Assembly (NCBI GenBank): GCA_019637395.1
Contig: JAHBVR010000017.1
Location: 136,505 to 200,504, forward strand
Direction of reading: 5' to 3'
Source of the DNA: Vulcanimicrobiota bacterium
GTDB taxonomy: Bacteria; Vulcanimicrobiota; Xenobia; Xenobiales; JADMJV01
DNA: 64,000 bases
The notes under the pieces were generated by a model that did no database searches, was not told the origin of the DNA, and was given only the letters and a program-made list of their open reading frames with translations. Made by a program: the position numbers and the translations under genes. Of this stretch, positions 24,022-32,531 are shown in pieces (positions within the stretch are counted from its first letter, which is position 1; each line of letters begins with the position of its first letter).

Positions 24022-26864
24022 AACTCCTCCAACAGTTGAAGGCGGCTCTTCAGTATGGCGTTGCCGGGATTCTCCAGCTTGCGCAGGGAGCGCGAGTCGG
24101 TATGTCCTTCGCAGATCGATTGGTAATCGCAGAAGGTGCAGTCTTTTTCGCGGCTTTCCGTCTGGAGAAAGGCTCCGCTTTGCAGCGGCGCCAGCACTCC
24201 TCGCATCACTCTCTGTAAAGCGGCGCGGTCCGGCCTGTCAAAGTGGACCCAGCGTTGGGCGGCGTTCGGCCGTACGAAGTAGTACGAACTCTGCACCACC
24301 GGTCCGACCAGCTTTTCCACCACCATTGCGTAGAGGGCGTGTTGCAGCAGTCGGCCCCGGTCGTAAATCGTGTTGGGGGAGATACGCAGGCTCCTGCCGG
24401 TTTTGTAGTCGACCACTCCATAGCCGCCCGGTAGCCGGTCCACGCGGTCGATGCGTCCGGACAGGGCGAAGGAGGTGCCATCCGGCCAGATGAGCTCTAC
24501 CGGCTCCGAGGAGGCGAGTGGCTCCAGCGGTTCCTCGCCCATCCCGAAGGGCAATTCCAGAGCCACCGGTGAGCGCTCGGGATGTTCCAGTTCCAGGCTG
24601 AGGAAATATTCTAGATCTTTGAGGAGCTCTTCCGCCTCACTGGCCTCCACGGCCGCCGAAAGAGCGGGCCTGAGCGGTCGCAATTGATCGAGACGTTGCT
24701 TCAGCAGTTCAGCCAGGAGCTGGCGGTCCTCCATTTCGAGCGGCTTTCTACCTTGCCCGCGCAACTGGCGATGGTAATCCGCCAGAATATCGTGAATGAC
24801 GATTCCCCGCAGAGATGGATCCAGCCATACGTCCAGGTCCGGCAAACCGGGGGCGCCGCGCGGTAAATCAAGGCAGACTTCCAAAAAAATCTGAAAAGGA
24901 CAACCGGCCAGAGAGGCCAGCTGGCTGACCGAGACCGGCAGCCGGGTCTGTCTCGGGTCAAAGAGGCCGGCCGCCTCCGGCACGAAACCATCGAAGGAGG
25001 TGAAATTGTCGCTGGCTCGCGCTGCTTCAGCGGCTGTCCCCTGGACCAGGCGCGGGTAGAATTTCTGGAGAGCGTGAGGGGTCAGTTTGGGCTGAAGAGC
25101 GCTTCTGGCATGGGCGCCAAGCCAATCCTGGAGCTCCTTGAAATTGGTGAGAGCGGGGTGATGCCGGCGCGCGCATTCGAAGAAGATCCAGGAGGGAATC
25201 TGCTCACTTTCACCGCCTCGGTCGCGCAGCGAATAGGAAAGCGTCAGTTGCCCGGCGGCCGTTTCCAGGCGCTCGTCCAATTGAAAGCGGATGAATTCCG
25301 GCAGATCCCGGGAAAGCCTGAGAGCGGGGTGCAGAGCAGCCCGTTCCTGGTCGTCGAGAACGCAGTTTTCGGCCTGCGTGGTCAGCCAGCGACCTTCTTC
25401 GAGGCCGATGAGAAAGAGGTGCTGCCGCCCGGACAGGCCTAAATTGGCGGGCCGGGTTACATGCAGGTGGCCGGGGCGGGGGCGGCTGGAATTGCAGATC
25501 AGGCTATGCAGTTGCTGGCGCACTTGATGAATGGCCCGGTCCAACGGCCACCAGGCGCCGGGCAGGGTCTTCAAGTCCTCGAGCGCCGTCAGAATGGCCT
25601 GGCAGGTCACTGCTTCGCCGGCGTTGCGGGAGGCGAAATCCCGTTTCAAGAGTTTCTGCAGTCCGCTCAGCCAGGCCTTGACCGGAACCTCGCCTTGCGG
25701 GTTGGGGGCGGGCCACTCTCGCCACCAGCTTTCCAGGCCGGCCGCCAGAGCCAGGCAGTGTTCCGCCGATTCCTGTTCGCCCCGTTGCCGGTAGACTTCT
25801 TGCAGGGTTTGCAGTCGCTGCGCATAGCTCTCGCGACCCCAGTCGATACGGGCCGACTGGAGCAGGCGGGCGGAGGTATAACGGTTGGGCGGCAGGCGGA
25901 TGAGATCAGACAGAAGCAGCTCGCGTAGATGGTAGGCGGTGTGGCCGTGTTCCACCCAGGTAAGCAGGCCGTTTAAGGCCTGCCCGGCGCGGTTGCACCG
26001 GGCAGGCAGGCCAGCCTCGAAAGTGTAGGGGAAATCCGCCGCCTGGAGCCGTTCCTGAATGAGGGGAGCCTCTTCCGGTAGCGCGCAGATCTCGACCTGG
26101 TCCAGCGGGATCGCCCCCTCTTCGAGGCGCCGCAGGATTTCGTCGATTTCCTGGGGGCGCCGCGGCGCGCAGAAAAATTGGGGAGCTTTTCCTTTTGCGG
26201 CGATAGGTTTGCGCGGCGGCCAGAAGGCGGGAGGAGTGCGGTCGGTCGCTTCCGGGAGCCAGTGAAGGCCCGGCAGGCGCTCAATCAGGGCCTGTTCTAA
26301 AGGGGCCCAGCAGCAATAGGGGTAGGGGAGGATGATGTCTTGCTCTTCCACTTGTGGGTAGCTCAGTTCGGCGGCCAGAATGTCGGCCCGGTCCGCCCAT
26401 TTTTGGCTGGCAAGGTGTTCTTCGTAGGCCAGAAACAGGCGAGTCAATTCGTTGATTTTGGAGCTTCTGGGAAGAATGTCCAGGTGCCGGGCCCGGAGTC
26501 CGGCCAGGCGGAATTCGCTCAGGGTCTCCCAGAGAATTTGGGCCATTCCCGGTTGCAGGATAAGTGGACGAAAGTGGCTTTCGCCTTCGTCGGGAAGGTC
26601 GACCAACAGATTTTGCAGCAGGCCGGGGCCCAGGGCGTCCGGGCATGGGTAGATTCCGCGCGACAGGAGGCCGGGCGCACTGGCTTCCAGGGCCAGTTGG
26701 AAGGGGGTGGTGAAACGTAAATTCACCCAATTGCAACCCTCGTGAAGCAGCCTTTCTCCCAGGGTCCAGCCGATGGCGGGCGAGGGCAGGATGATCCATT
26801 TGGCGGTCAACGGCTGCTCCCGGCACAGGCGTTTCAGTTGCTCTACGAATGGGTCAGCCACCAC
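24018..26864 (-). CDS. addB: AddB-like nuclease/inactivated helicase subunit
   Basis: 948 residues. The N-terminal region has degraded helicase features and no intact Walker A. The C-terminal RecB-type nuclease motif is RIDRVDRLPGGYGVVDYKTG (VDYKTG 818-823). Four cysteines fit the Fe-S staple of AddB and Cas4: one at LAGCPF around residue 680 and CTFC-x5-C at 909, 912 and 918. GTG 26864 is the apparent start, with only a weak ribosome site. It is divergent from cas4-cas1, and both promoters lie in the 125-bp gap with two copies of the regulon operator. It is the first gene of addB-addA, probably reading on into the WYL gene. Confidence 0.9.
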   Translation of the reverse strand: MVADPFVEQLKRLCREQPLTAKWIILPSPAIGWTLGERLLHEGCNWVNLRFTTPFQLALEASAPGLLSRGIYPCPDALGPGLLQNLLVDLPDEGESHFRPLILQPGMAQILWETLSEFRLAGLRARHLDILPRSSKINELTRLFLAYEEHLASQKWADRADILAAELSYPQVEEQDIILPYPYCCWAPLEQALIERLPGLHWLPEATDRTPPAFWPPRKPIAAKGKAPQFFCAPRRPQEIDEILRRLEEGAIPLDQVEICALPEEAPLIQERLQAADFPYTFEAGLPARCNRAGQALNGLLTWVEHGHTAYHLRELLLSDLIRLPPNRYTSARLLQSARIDWGRESYAQRLQTLQEVYRQRGEQESAEHCLALAAGLESWWREWPAPNPQGEVPVKAWLSGLQKLLKRDFASRNAGEAVTCQAILTALEDLKTLPGAWWPLDRAIHQVRQQLHSLICNSSRPRPGHLHVTRPANLGLSGRQHLFLIGLEEGRWLTTQAENCVLDDQERAALHPALRLSRDLPEFIRFQLDERLETAAGQLTLSYSLRDRGGESEQIPSWIFFECARRHHPALTNFKELQDWLGAHARSALQPKLTPHALQKFYPRLVQGTAAEAARASDNFTSFDGFVPEAAGLFDPRQTRLPVSVSQLASLAGCPFQIFLEVCLDLPRGAPGLPDLDVWLDPSLRGIVIHDILADYHRQLRGQGRKPLEMEDRQLLAELLKQRLDQLRPLRPALSAAVEASEAEELLKDLEYFLSLELEHPERSPVALELPFGMGEEPLEPLASSEPVELIWPDGTSFALSGRIDRVDRLPGGYGVVDYKTGRSLRISPNTIYDRGRLLQHALYAMVVEKLVGPVVQSSYYFVRPNAAQRWVHFDRPDRAALQRVMRGVLAPLQSGAFLQTESREKDCTFCDYQSICEGHTDSRSLRKLENPGNAILKSRLQLLEEF

Positions 26865-26904
26865 CGGAAATTCGCAAGCGAGAATTGGCGTCCTGCCATG
26901 TCTG

Positions 26905-26963
26905 GCGCGACAATCTTTGTCGCGCTGAAGGATAGACTGAGTTCGCGACCAGTTTTGTCGCGC
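26905..26963. promoter_or_regulatory. Face-to-face promoters for cas4-cas1 and addB (sites D1, D2)
   Basis: D1 (26905-26925) is a perfect palindrome GCGCGACAA-TCT-TTGTCGCGC. On the plus strand its TTGTC is followed by 11 nt and TAGACT (26933-26938), serving cas4-cas1. D2 (26944-26963) reads on the minus strand TGCGCGACAAAACTGGTCGC; its TGGTC is followed by 12 nt and TATCCT (26929-26934), serving addB. The two -10 boxes overlap by two bases, so polymerases on the two strands would start toward each other and probably exclude one another. Confidence 0.72.
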
Positions 26964-26989
26964 AAATCTCTTTTGGATGGGAGGGACCT

Positions 26990-28645
26990 GTGATCCAACT
27001 TGAACTTGAATCCATTCCGGCGCGGATCGTCAATCAGTACACTTATTGTCCGCGCCTGGCCTATCTGGAATGGGTCCAGAAGGAATGGGCCGATAATCTT
27101 TATACCCAAGAAGGCTCTTGGGCCCACCGGGTGGTCGATGCGGGCAACGGAAAGATTCCCGACTCCGAAGAGCCGGTTCGCACCCGCTCTCTGGAACTGG
27201 CTGCTCCGCGCCTGGGCCTGGTCGGTAAATTGGACATGGTGGAGCTGGGTCGAGGCGAGGCGGAACCGGTTGAGTATAAGCGCGGGCGGCGGCCGAAAAG
27301 CGGGGAAGTGGCTGAAGACTGGGATCTTATGCAGCTGGCGGCGCAGGCCCTGCTCTTGCGCGAGAACGGCTGGAAATGTGAGCGAGGGTTCTTCTATTTC
27401 TGTGAAAGCCGGGAAAAAGTTTCCGTAGAATTGGACGACCAGTTGCTGGCCCGGGTGGAGGAAACCCTGGCCGAGATGCGGACTCGTTTTGAGCAGCCCC
27501 TCGCCCCGGAGCCGCTGGTGGCCAGCCAGAAGTGCGGCGGATGTTCGCTGGTGGGAATTTGCCTTCCGGATGAAACCTGGCGCTTAAAGCAGGGAGCTAA
27601 GCCTGATAAGACCCGCCGCTTGCTGGCTCCCAAAGACGACGCTCTGCCCCTTTATCTGACCACCAACGGGCTGAGCGTGGGAATCAACGGGGAGCTGCTG
27701 GAGATTCGCGAGAAAGGCAAAGCGATCGACCACAAGCGCTTTCTGGATATTTCCCATCTCTGCTTGATGGGTAATATTCAGGTCTCCACCCAGGCGGTGC
27801 GGCACCTGTCGGCGCAGGGCATTCCGATTTGCTATTTTAGCTATGGAGGCTGGTTCAGCGCGATGACTCAGGGGATGAGCCATCGCAACGTGGAGCTGCG
27901 GCGGGCGCAATACCGGGCCGCCTTTGACCCGGTCGCCTGTCTTGGATTGGCCCGGCGCTTTGTTTCCACCAAGATTCGCAATGGGCGCACTTTTCTGCGG
28001 CGGAATAATCGCAGCTTTCCCGACTCCGGCCTGAAAGAGCTGAAACGGCTGGCCCTGGCGGCCGAAAGGGCGGAAAATTTGCCCACTTTGTTGGGATTGG
28101 AAGGAATGGCGGCGCGCATTTACTTTCAGGCTCTGCCGGGAGCGGTGAAGAACCGTGCTTTTTTGGAAGGGGGAGGGTTCGACAGCGGAGCCCGCAATCG
28201 CCGCCCTCCCAAGGATCCGATGAACGCGCTACTGTCGCTGGCCTACTCTCTGCTGACCAAGGAGATGAGCGTGATCAGCCACGCCATTGGCTTCGATCCT
28301 TTTCAGGGCTTCTATCACCAGTCTCGTTACGGCAAGCCGGCGCTGGCGCTGGACGTGATGGAGGAATTCCGCGTACTGATCGCCGACTCGGTAGTGCTGA
28401 GCGTGATTAACAACCAGATGGTCACGCTCTCGGATTTCGACTGTTACCAGCACGGGGTGGTGCTGAACCAGGCCGGACGCCGGGCGCTGATCGGAGCCTT
28501 CGAGAAGCGGATGGAGGAAAAGGTCACCCATCCCTGGTTTGATTATCGGCTCACCTATCGGCGCATCCTCTATGTGCAACTCCGCCTGCTGGCCCGTTAC
28601 CTGTGCGGAGAGATCGCCGAGTTCCCGCCCTTTGTGACCCGATGA
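26990..28645 (+). CDS. cas4-cas1: Cas4-Cas1 fusion integrase
   Basis: 551 residues. Residues 1-195 are a Cas4 RecB-like nuclease: Cys20, Asp82, the E95-x-K97 motif in PVEYKRG, and CGGC-x5-C (182, 185, 191) for an iron-sulfur cluster. Cas4 trims prespacers and selects the PAM end. From about 219 follows Cas1 with LEGMAARIY (Glu371), GFYHQSRYGKP (His443) and the acidic LDVMEEF (455-459) as metal ligands. The Cas4-Cas1 fusion is typical of type I-G. The start is GTG 26990 with GGGAGG 5 nt upstream. It overlaps cas2 by 4 bp (ATGA) and is driven by promoter D1. Confidence 0.95.
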   Translation: MIQLELESIPARIVNQYTYCPRLAYLEWVQKEWADNLYTQEGSWAHRVVDAGNGKIPDSEEPVRTRSLELAAPRLGLVGKLDMVELGRGEAEPVEYKRGRRPKSGEVAEDWDLMQLAAQALLLRENGWKCERGFFYFCESREKVSVELDDQLLARVEETLAEMRTRFEQPLAPEPLVASQKCGGCSLVGICLPDETWRLKQGAKPDKTRRLLAPKDDALPLYLTTNGLSVGINGELLEIREKGKAIDHKRFLDISHLCLMGNIQVSTQAVRHLSAQGIPICYFSYGGWFSAMTQGMSHRNVELRRAQYRAAFDPVACLGLARRFVSTKIRNGRTFLRRNNRSFPDSGLKELKRLALAAERAENLPTLLGLEGMAARIYFQALPGAVKNRAFLEGGGFDSGARNRRPPKDPMNALLSLAYSLLTKEMSVISHAIGFDPFQGFYHQSRYGKPALALDVMEEFRVLIADSVVLSVINNQMVTLSDFDCYQHGVVLNQAGRRALIGAFEKRMEEKVTHPWFDYRLTYRRILYVQLRLLARYLCGEIAEFPPFVTR

Positions 28646-28929
28646 GACGCGATTTCATCGTGACTTACGATGTTTCGAACGATAAGCGGTTGCGCCTGGT
28701 CTTCAAGGCCATGCTGGGTTTCGGGGAACATATACAGTTCTCGGTGTTCCGCTGCGCCCTGAGCAAAATGGAGCGGCAGAAGATGATCGAAAAACTGACC
28801 GGACTGATCCACCAGCGGGAAGATCAGGTGCTCATTATCGAACTAGGCACCCTGCCCGAACGCAGATCGCGCATCCGGCCTCTCGGCAGGGCCTACCGGC
28901 CCTGTGATCCGGGAGCCCAGGTGTTCTGA
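28642..28929 (+). CDS. cas2: Cas2
   Basis: 95 residues, normal for Cas2. The first strand FIVTYDVSNDKRLRLVFK carries the conserved Asp after the beta strand; GFGEHIQFSVFRC and DQVLIIEL complete the ferredoxin-like fold. Together with Cas1 it integrates spacers. The ATG overlaps the cas4-cas1 stop. The CRISPR leader begins at its stop codon. Confidence 0.95.
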   Translation: MRRDFIVTYDVSNDKRLRLVFKAMLGFGEHIQFSVFRCALSKMERQKMIEKLTGLIHQREDQVLIIELGTLPERRSRIRPLGRAYRPCDPGAQVF

Positions 28930-28930
28930 T

Positions 28931-28947
28931 TCTTTGGCAATTGAATT
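28931..28947 (+). promoter_or_regulatory. boxA-like antitermination element in the CRISPR leader
   Basis: TCTTTGGCAATTGAATT directly follows the cas2 stop. The first ten bases are identical to the putative rRNA boxA at 63971-63980 in this window, and the whole fits the boxA consensus (TGCTCTTTAACAA in E. coli). Nus-factor antitermination through boxA is known to protect long CRISPR transcripts from Rho in enterobacteria. The array here is 3.3 kb, so the same need applies. Confidence 0.55.
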
Positions 28948-28959
28948 TGTCTCTACCTT

Positions 28960-29015
28960 CGCGAGCGCGCAGGTCATGGCCCTGACCCCTGGGCGCGCTC
29001 GCGGGGGTTTCTTTT
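28960..29015 (+). terminator. Strong GC hairpin with T-rich tail in the CRISPR leader
   Basis: An 11-bp stem CGCGAGCGCGC / GCGCGCTCGCG (28960-28970 and 28993-29003) encloses a second stem GGTCA / TGACC (28972-28976 and 28984-28988). It is followed by GGGGTTTCTTTTTC. This looks like an intrinsic terminator for cas4-cas1-cas2. It lies between the boxA-like element and the first repeat, so read-through would need antitermination or a separate array promoter. Confidence 0.65.
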
Positions 29016-29139
29016 TCAGGGGTTGCGAGCGGGCTTCTGAGGGGGATTCAAGTTTCGGGGGGTTGGTGGGGGAGGTGAAGTGACCCGCTCGCAGAATGCC
29101 CTCAGGATGCCGGAGCCACCGTGCTTTGCGAGGGGGGCG
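29016..29139 (+). other. CRISPR leader proximal segment
   Basis: G-rich sequence between the terminator-like hairpin and the first repeat. It contains a 10-bp inverted repeat TGCGAGCGGG (29024-29033) / CCCGCTCGCA (29084-29093) spanning 50 nt, which could fold or bind an architectural protein during spacer integration. No convincing -35/-10 pair is visible. This end is called the leader because the repeats here are uniform while those at the far end are diverged, and because cas2 adjoins it. Confidence 0.6.
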
Positions 29140-32100
29140 CCGATCCGCGGTTTCTGACCGCGGCCCAATTGAAGTGACACTGATTCTCATCTTCGTCTCC
29201 CAATGGACCCCAGCCGATCCGCGGTTTCTGACCGCGGCCCAATTGAAGTAGGATATGGACCTTTTCGATCAGCGGGTCGCCGTCGGGCCGATCCGCGGTT
29301 TCTGACCGCGGCCCAATTGAAGTGGAGAGCTGGCTTTGCTATGCGGCCAATATTTCGCACCCGATCCGCGGTTTCTGACCGCGGCCCAATTGAAGTCCGA
29401 GACACCGCCCAAAGAATCGTTGACCTCCTGCGCCGATCCGCGGTTTCTGACCGCGGCCCAATTGAAGTCTCCGCGGATAGGGGAGTGGTGATGGCCAACT
29501 TGTGGCCGATCCGCGGTTTCTGACCGCGGCCCAATTGAAGTTTCTTCGGTCAACGCCCTGCCGGTCGGGGTGACCAGCCGATCCGCGGTTTCTGACCGCG
29601 GCCCAATTGAAGTCAAGACGCCATCAAGATCGCGGGAAAGATGTGCCCGACCGATCCGCGGTTTCTGACCGCGGCCCAATTGAAGTTCAAGACCTTCGGT
29701 TACCAGGCGATTTCTGACGAAGCCGATCCGCGGTTTCTGACCGCGGCCCAATTGAAGTCAGTCTCGACCTGGCGCCCGGCCGGCCACCAGGTGGGCGTCC
29801 GATCCGCGGTTTCTGACCGCGGCCCAATTGAAGTCGAAGGCGCCTGCCCAGGCCCGGCGGTTGCGCCGGTTGCCGATCCGCGGTTTCTGACCGCGGCCCA
29901 ATTGAAGTCTGGCAGTTGTGTCCGGGGCGCTGACGGGGTTGTTACCCGATCCGCGGTTTCTGACCGCGGCCCAATTGAAGTCCGAGCCTTTGCGTCGAAG
30001 GAGTAGCCTCCGGCGGTCTCCGATCCGCGGTTTCTGACCGCGGCCCAATTGAAGTGACGTATCCAACAAGCCGTACGATGAGGTGCGCCAGCCGATCCGC
30101 GGTTTCTGACCGCGGCCCAATTGAAGTAAGGTCATTCACGGGCAGAAGTATACGACCAGTGCCGCCGATCCGCGGTTTCTGACCGCGGCCCAATTGAAGT
30201 AACGCTCAATACCAGCAGCGCCCAGTGCCCAAAGAAGCCGATCCGCGGTTTCTGACCGCGGCCCAATTGAAGTACCTCAACCGTGACATGCTTGCCGGCG
30301 TTGAAGCTGCCGATCCGCGGTTTCTGACCGCGGCCCAATTGAAGTAAAAACTCTTCCTCGGTCCACGATTGCGCCTGGAAGTCCGATCCGCGGTTTCTGA
30401 CCGCGGCCCAATTGAAGTAATAACTGCCCCACAGTTTCCACATATATGAGGGAACCGATCCGCGGTTTCTGACCGCGGCCCAATTGAAGTTTGCGCGCAA
30501 AACCAACCTGCCCCAGAAGACGATCACCGATCCGCGGTTTCTGACCGCGGCCCAATTGAAGTCACCATTCCCGCCCATTTCTCCTCACTCAGATGGATAC
30601 CGATCCGCGGTTTCTGACCGCGGCCCAATTGAAGTTTCCAGGGACTGCCGAAGCGGGGGAAGATACTCGGCCAGCCGATCCGCGGTTTCTGACCGCGGCC
30701 CAATTGAAGTTAGCTCATCTGAGCCCGGGCCTCGGTGCGCCCGTTACCGATCCGCGGTTTCTGACCGCGGCCCAATTGAAGTAAGGAGATCAAAAAGCTC
30801 TACGGCGCGGCCTGGGATGCCGATCCGCGGTTTCTGACCGCGGCCCAATTGAAGTAGAGCTATTTTATTGCTGACGTGGCTGGGAAGGCGACCGATCCGC
30901 GGTTTCTGACCGCGGCCCAATTGAAGTATCGAAATGTTTGTTCCGGCTTTAATTCTCGCGGCACCGATCCGCGGTTTCTGACCGCGGCCCAATTGAAGTT
31001 TGCTTTGCTTCCAGGTTGGGGCTCTGTGCTTTCCCGCCGATCCGCGGTTTCTGACCGCGGCCCAATTGAAGTATCAAGGGTGCCGCTCTCTGTCTCGCTG
31101 AAGCCGACCGCCGATCCGCGGTTTCTGACCGCGGCCCAATTGAAGTCTCATGGAGGACAGGAGGTTTGCAATGCCGTCGAGCCCCGATCCGCGGTTTCTG
31201 ACCGCGGCCCAATTGAAGTTAGCCCTTTGGCAGAACCTCCCTCCAGGCCTTGCCTGCCGATCCGCGGTTTCTGACCGCGGCCCAATTGAAGTGAAAAAGC
31301 ACAGCGTATCAAGTATGGCCTCGACCAGCCGATCCGCGGTTTCTGACCGCGGCCCAATTGAAGTACCGTTTTTGTGTCGAAGGAGTAGCCTCCGGCGGTC
31401 TCCCGATCCGCGGTTTCTGACCGCGGCCCAATTGAAGTACGGAGTCTGATAACAGTCTTGGATTTGCTTGGTCCGACCGATCCGCGGTTTCTGACCGCGG
31501 CCCAATTGAAGTAAACGGACAGTTCCCCGACAGGCCGAGGGTCCAAGCCGATCCGCGGTTTCTGACCGCGGCCCAATTGAAGTCACAAATACACAAGCGT
31601 AACAGCCCCTGCATCACTAACCGATCCGCGGTTTCTGACCGCGGCCCAATTGAAGTTAGTATGGCTTTTTTCGTTTTTACCGATCAAAAACCCCGATCCG
31701 CGGTTTCTGACCGCGGCCCAATTGAAGTCCTATAGAGGGGGGTTATGATCTTTTTCGATTCCGCTTCCGATCCGCGGTTTCTGACCGCGGCCCAATTGAA
31801 GTGACTGGATGGGAGGGAGATACCGATCCACCTGCGAGGCCGATCCGCGGTTTCTGACCGCGGCCCAATTGAAGTTAATTCGAATTACAGCGAACACCAA
31901 GATAAGCAATTCAGTCCAGCGCGGCGGAGGACCTTCCGATCCGCGGTTTCTGACCGCGGCCCAATTGAAGCATCACCATGAAGCAGAGTTGCACGTCGGC
32001 TTGGTCCCGCCGATCCGCGGTTTCTGACCGCGGCCCAATTGAAGCAACGTCGCTGACGGGAGCGGACTCCGGCATTGCCTCACCGATCCGCGGTTTCTGA

Positions 32101-32411
32101 CCGCGGCCCAATTGAAGCGCCAATTGATCGTGCAGTTGGCTGCCCCCACCGAGGCCGATCCGCGGTTTCTGACCGCGGCCCAATTGAAGCCGCGTGACGC
32201 CCACCGAGGCCACCTTCGGCAGCAAACTCCGATCCGCACTTTCTGAGTGCGGCCCAATTGAAGCCGGGAGACCCTGGCTATACGTCCATCACCCTGGTAG
32301 GCCGATCCGCACTTTCTGAGTGCGGCCCAATTGAAGCCGCTGTGTCAAATCCGCTATGGGTCCGGCCGTACGCCGCCGATCCGCACTTTCTGAGTGCGGC
32401 CTAATTGAAGC
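29140..32411 (+). CRISPR. Type I-G CRISPR array, 45 repeats and 44 spacers
   Basis: Repeats are 36 nt, beginning CCGATCCGCGGT and ending GGCCCAATTGAAGT, with a 7-bp palindromic stem CCGCGGT / ACCGCGG around a TTCTG loop. Repeats 1-38 end in T. Repeats 39-42 (from 31936) end in C. Repeats 43-45 (from 32229) end in C and have the stem changed to CCGCACT / AGTGCGG; the last also has CCTAATT. Spacers are 35-40 nt except one of 60 nt (31876-31935). The gradient of repeat change marks 29.1 kb as the leader end. Spacers 29982-30019 and 31365-31402 share a 26-nt block. Many spurious open frames cross the array because the repeat lacks stops in several frames; none is a gene. Confidence 0.99.
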
Positions 32412-32470
32412 GGCTTTTCTCCTCGGTCTACTGGTCAATCTGCACAGGGGAGATCAGGCTCACTTACCCT

Positions 32471-32531
32471 TTGGCTAGGCCATACCAATTTGGCGGGTGG
32501 GATCTCTCGATAAGAGGCGACGCCTAGCCAA
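32471..32531. terminator. Inverted repeat at the end of the array and ATP-grasp gene
   Basis: TTGGCTAGGC (32471-32480) and GCCTAGCCAA (32522-32531) are exact complements 41 nt apart, the second covering the ATP-grasp stop codon. It sits between the convergent array transcript and the ATP-grasp gene and may end one or both. There is no T-run, so Rho-dependent or structural effects are as likely as intrinsic termination. Confidence 0.35.

Noticed and set aside
29203-32257. Many open frames of 60-170 codons across the CRISPR array
   Set aside because: They are translations of the repeat plus spacers; the repeat has no stop in several frames. Their peptides repeat at about 73-nt intervals and have no independent start or family.
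29140-32411. Self-targeting spacers
   Set aside because: I compared some spacers with the window by eye and saw no full match; the check is incomplete and a genome-wide search would be needed.
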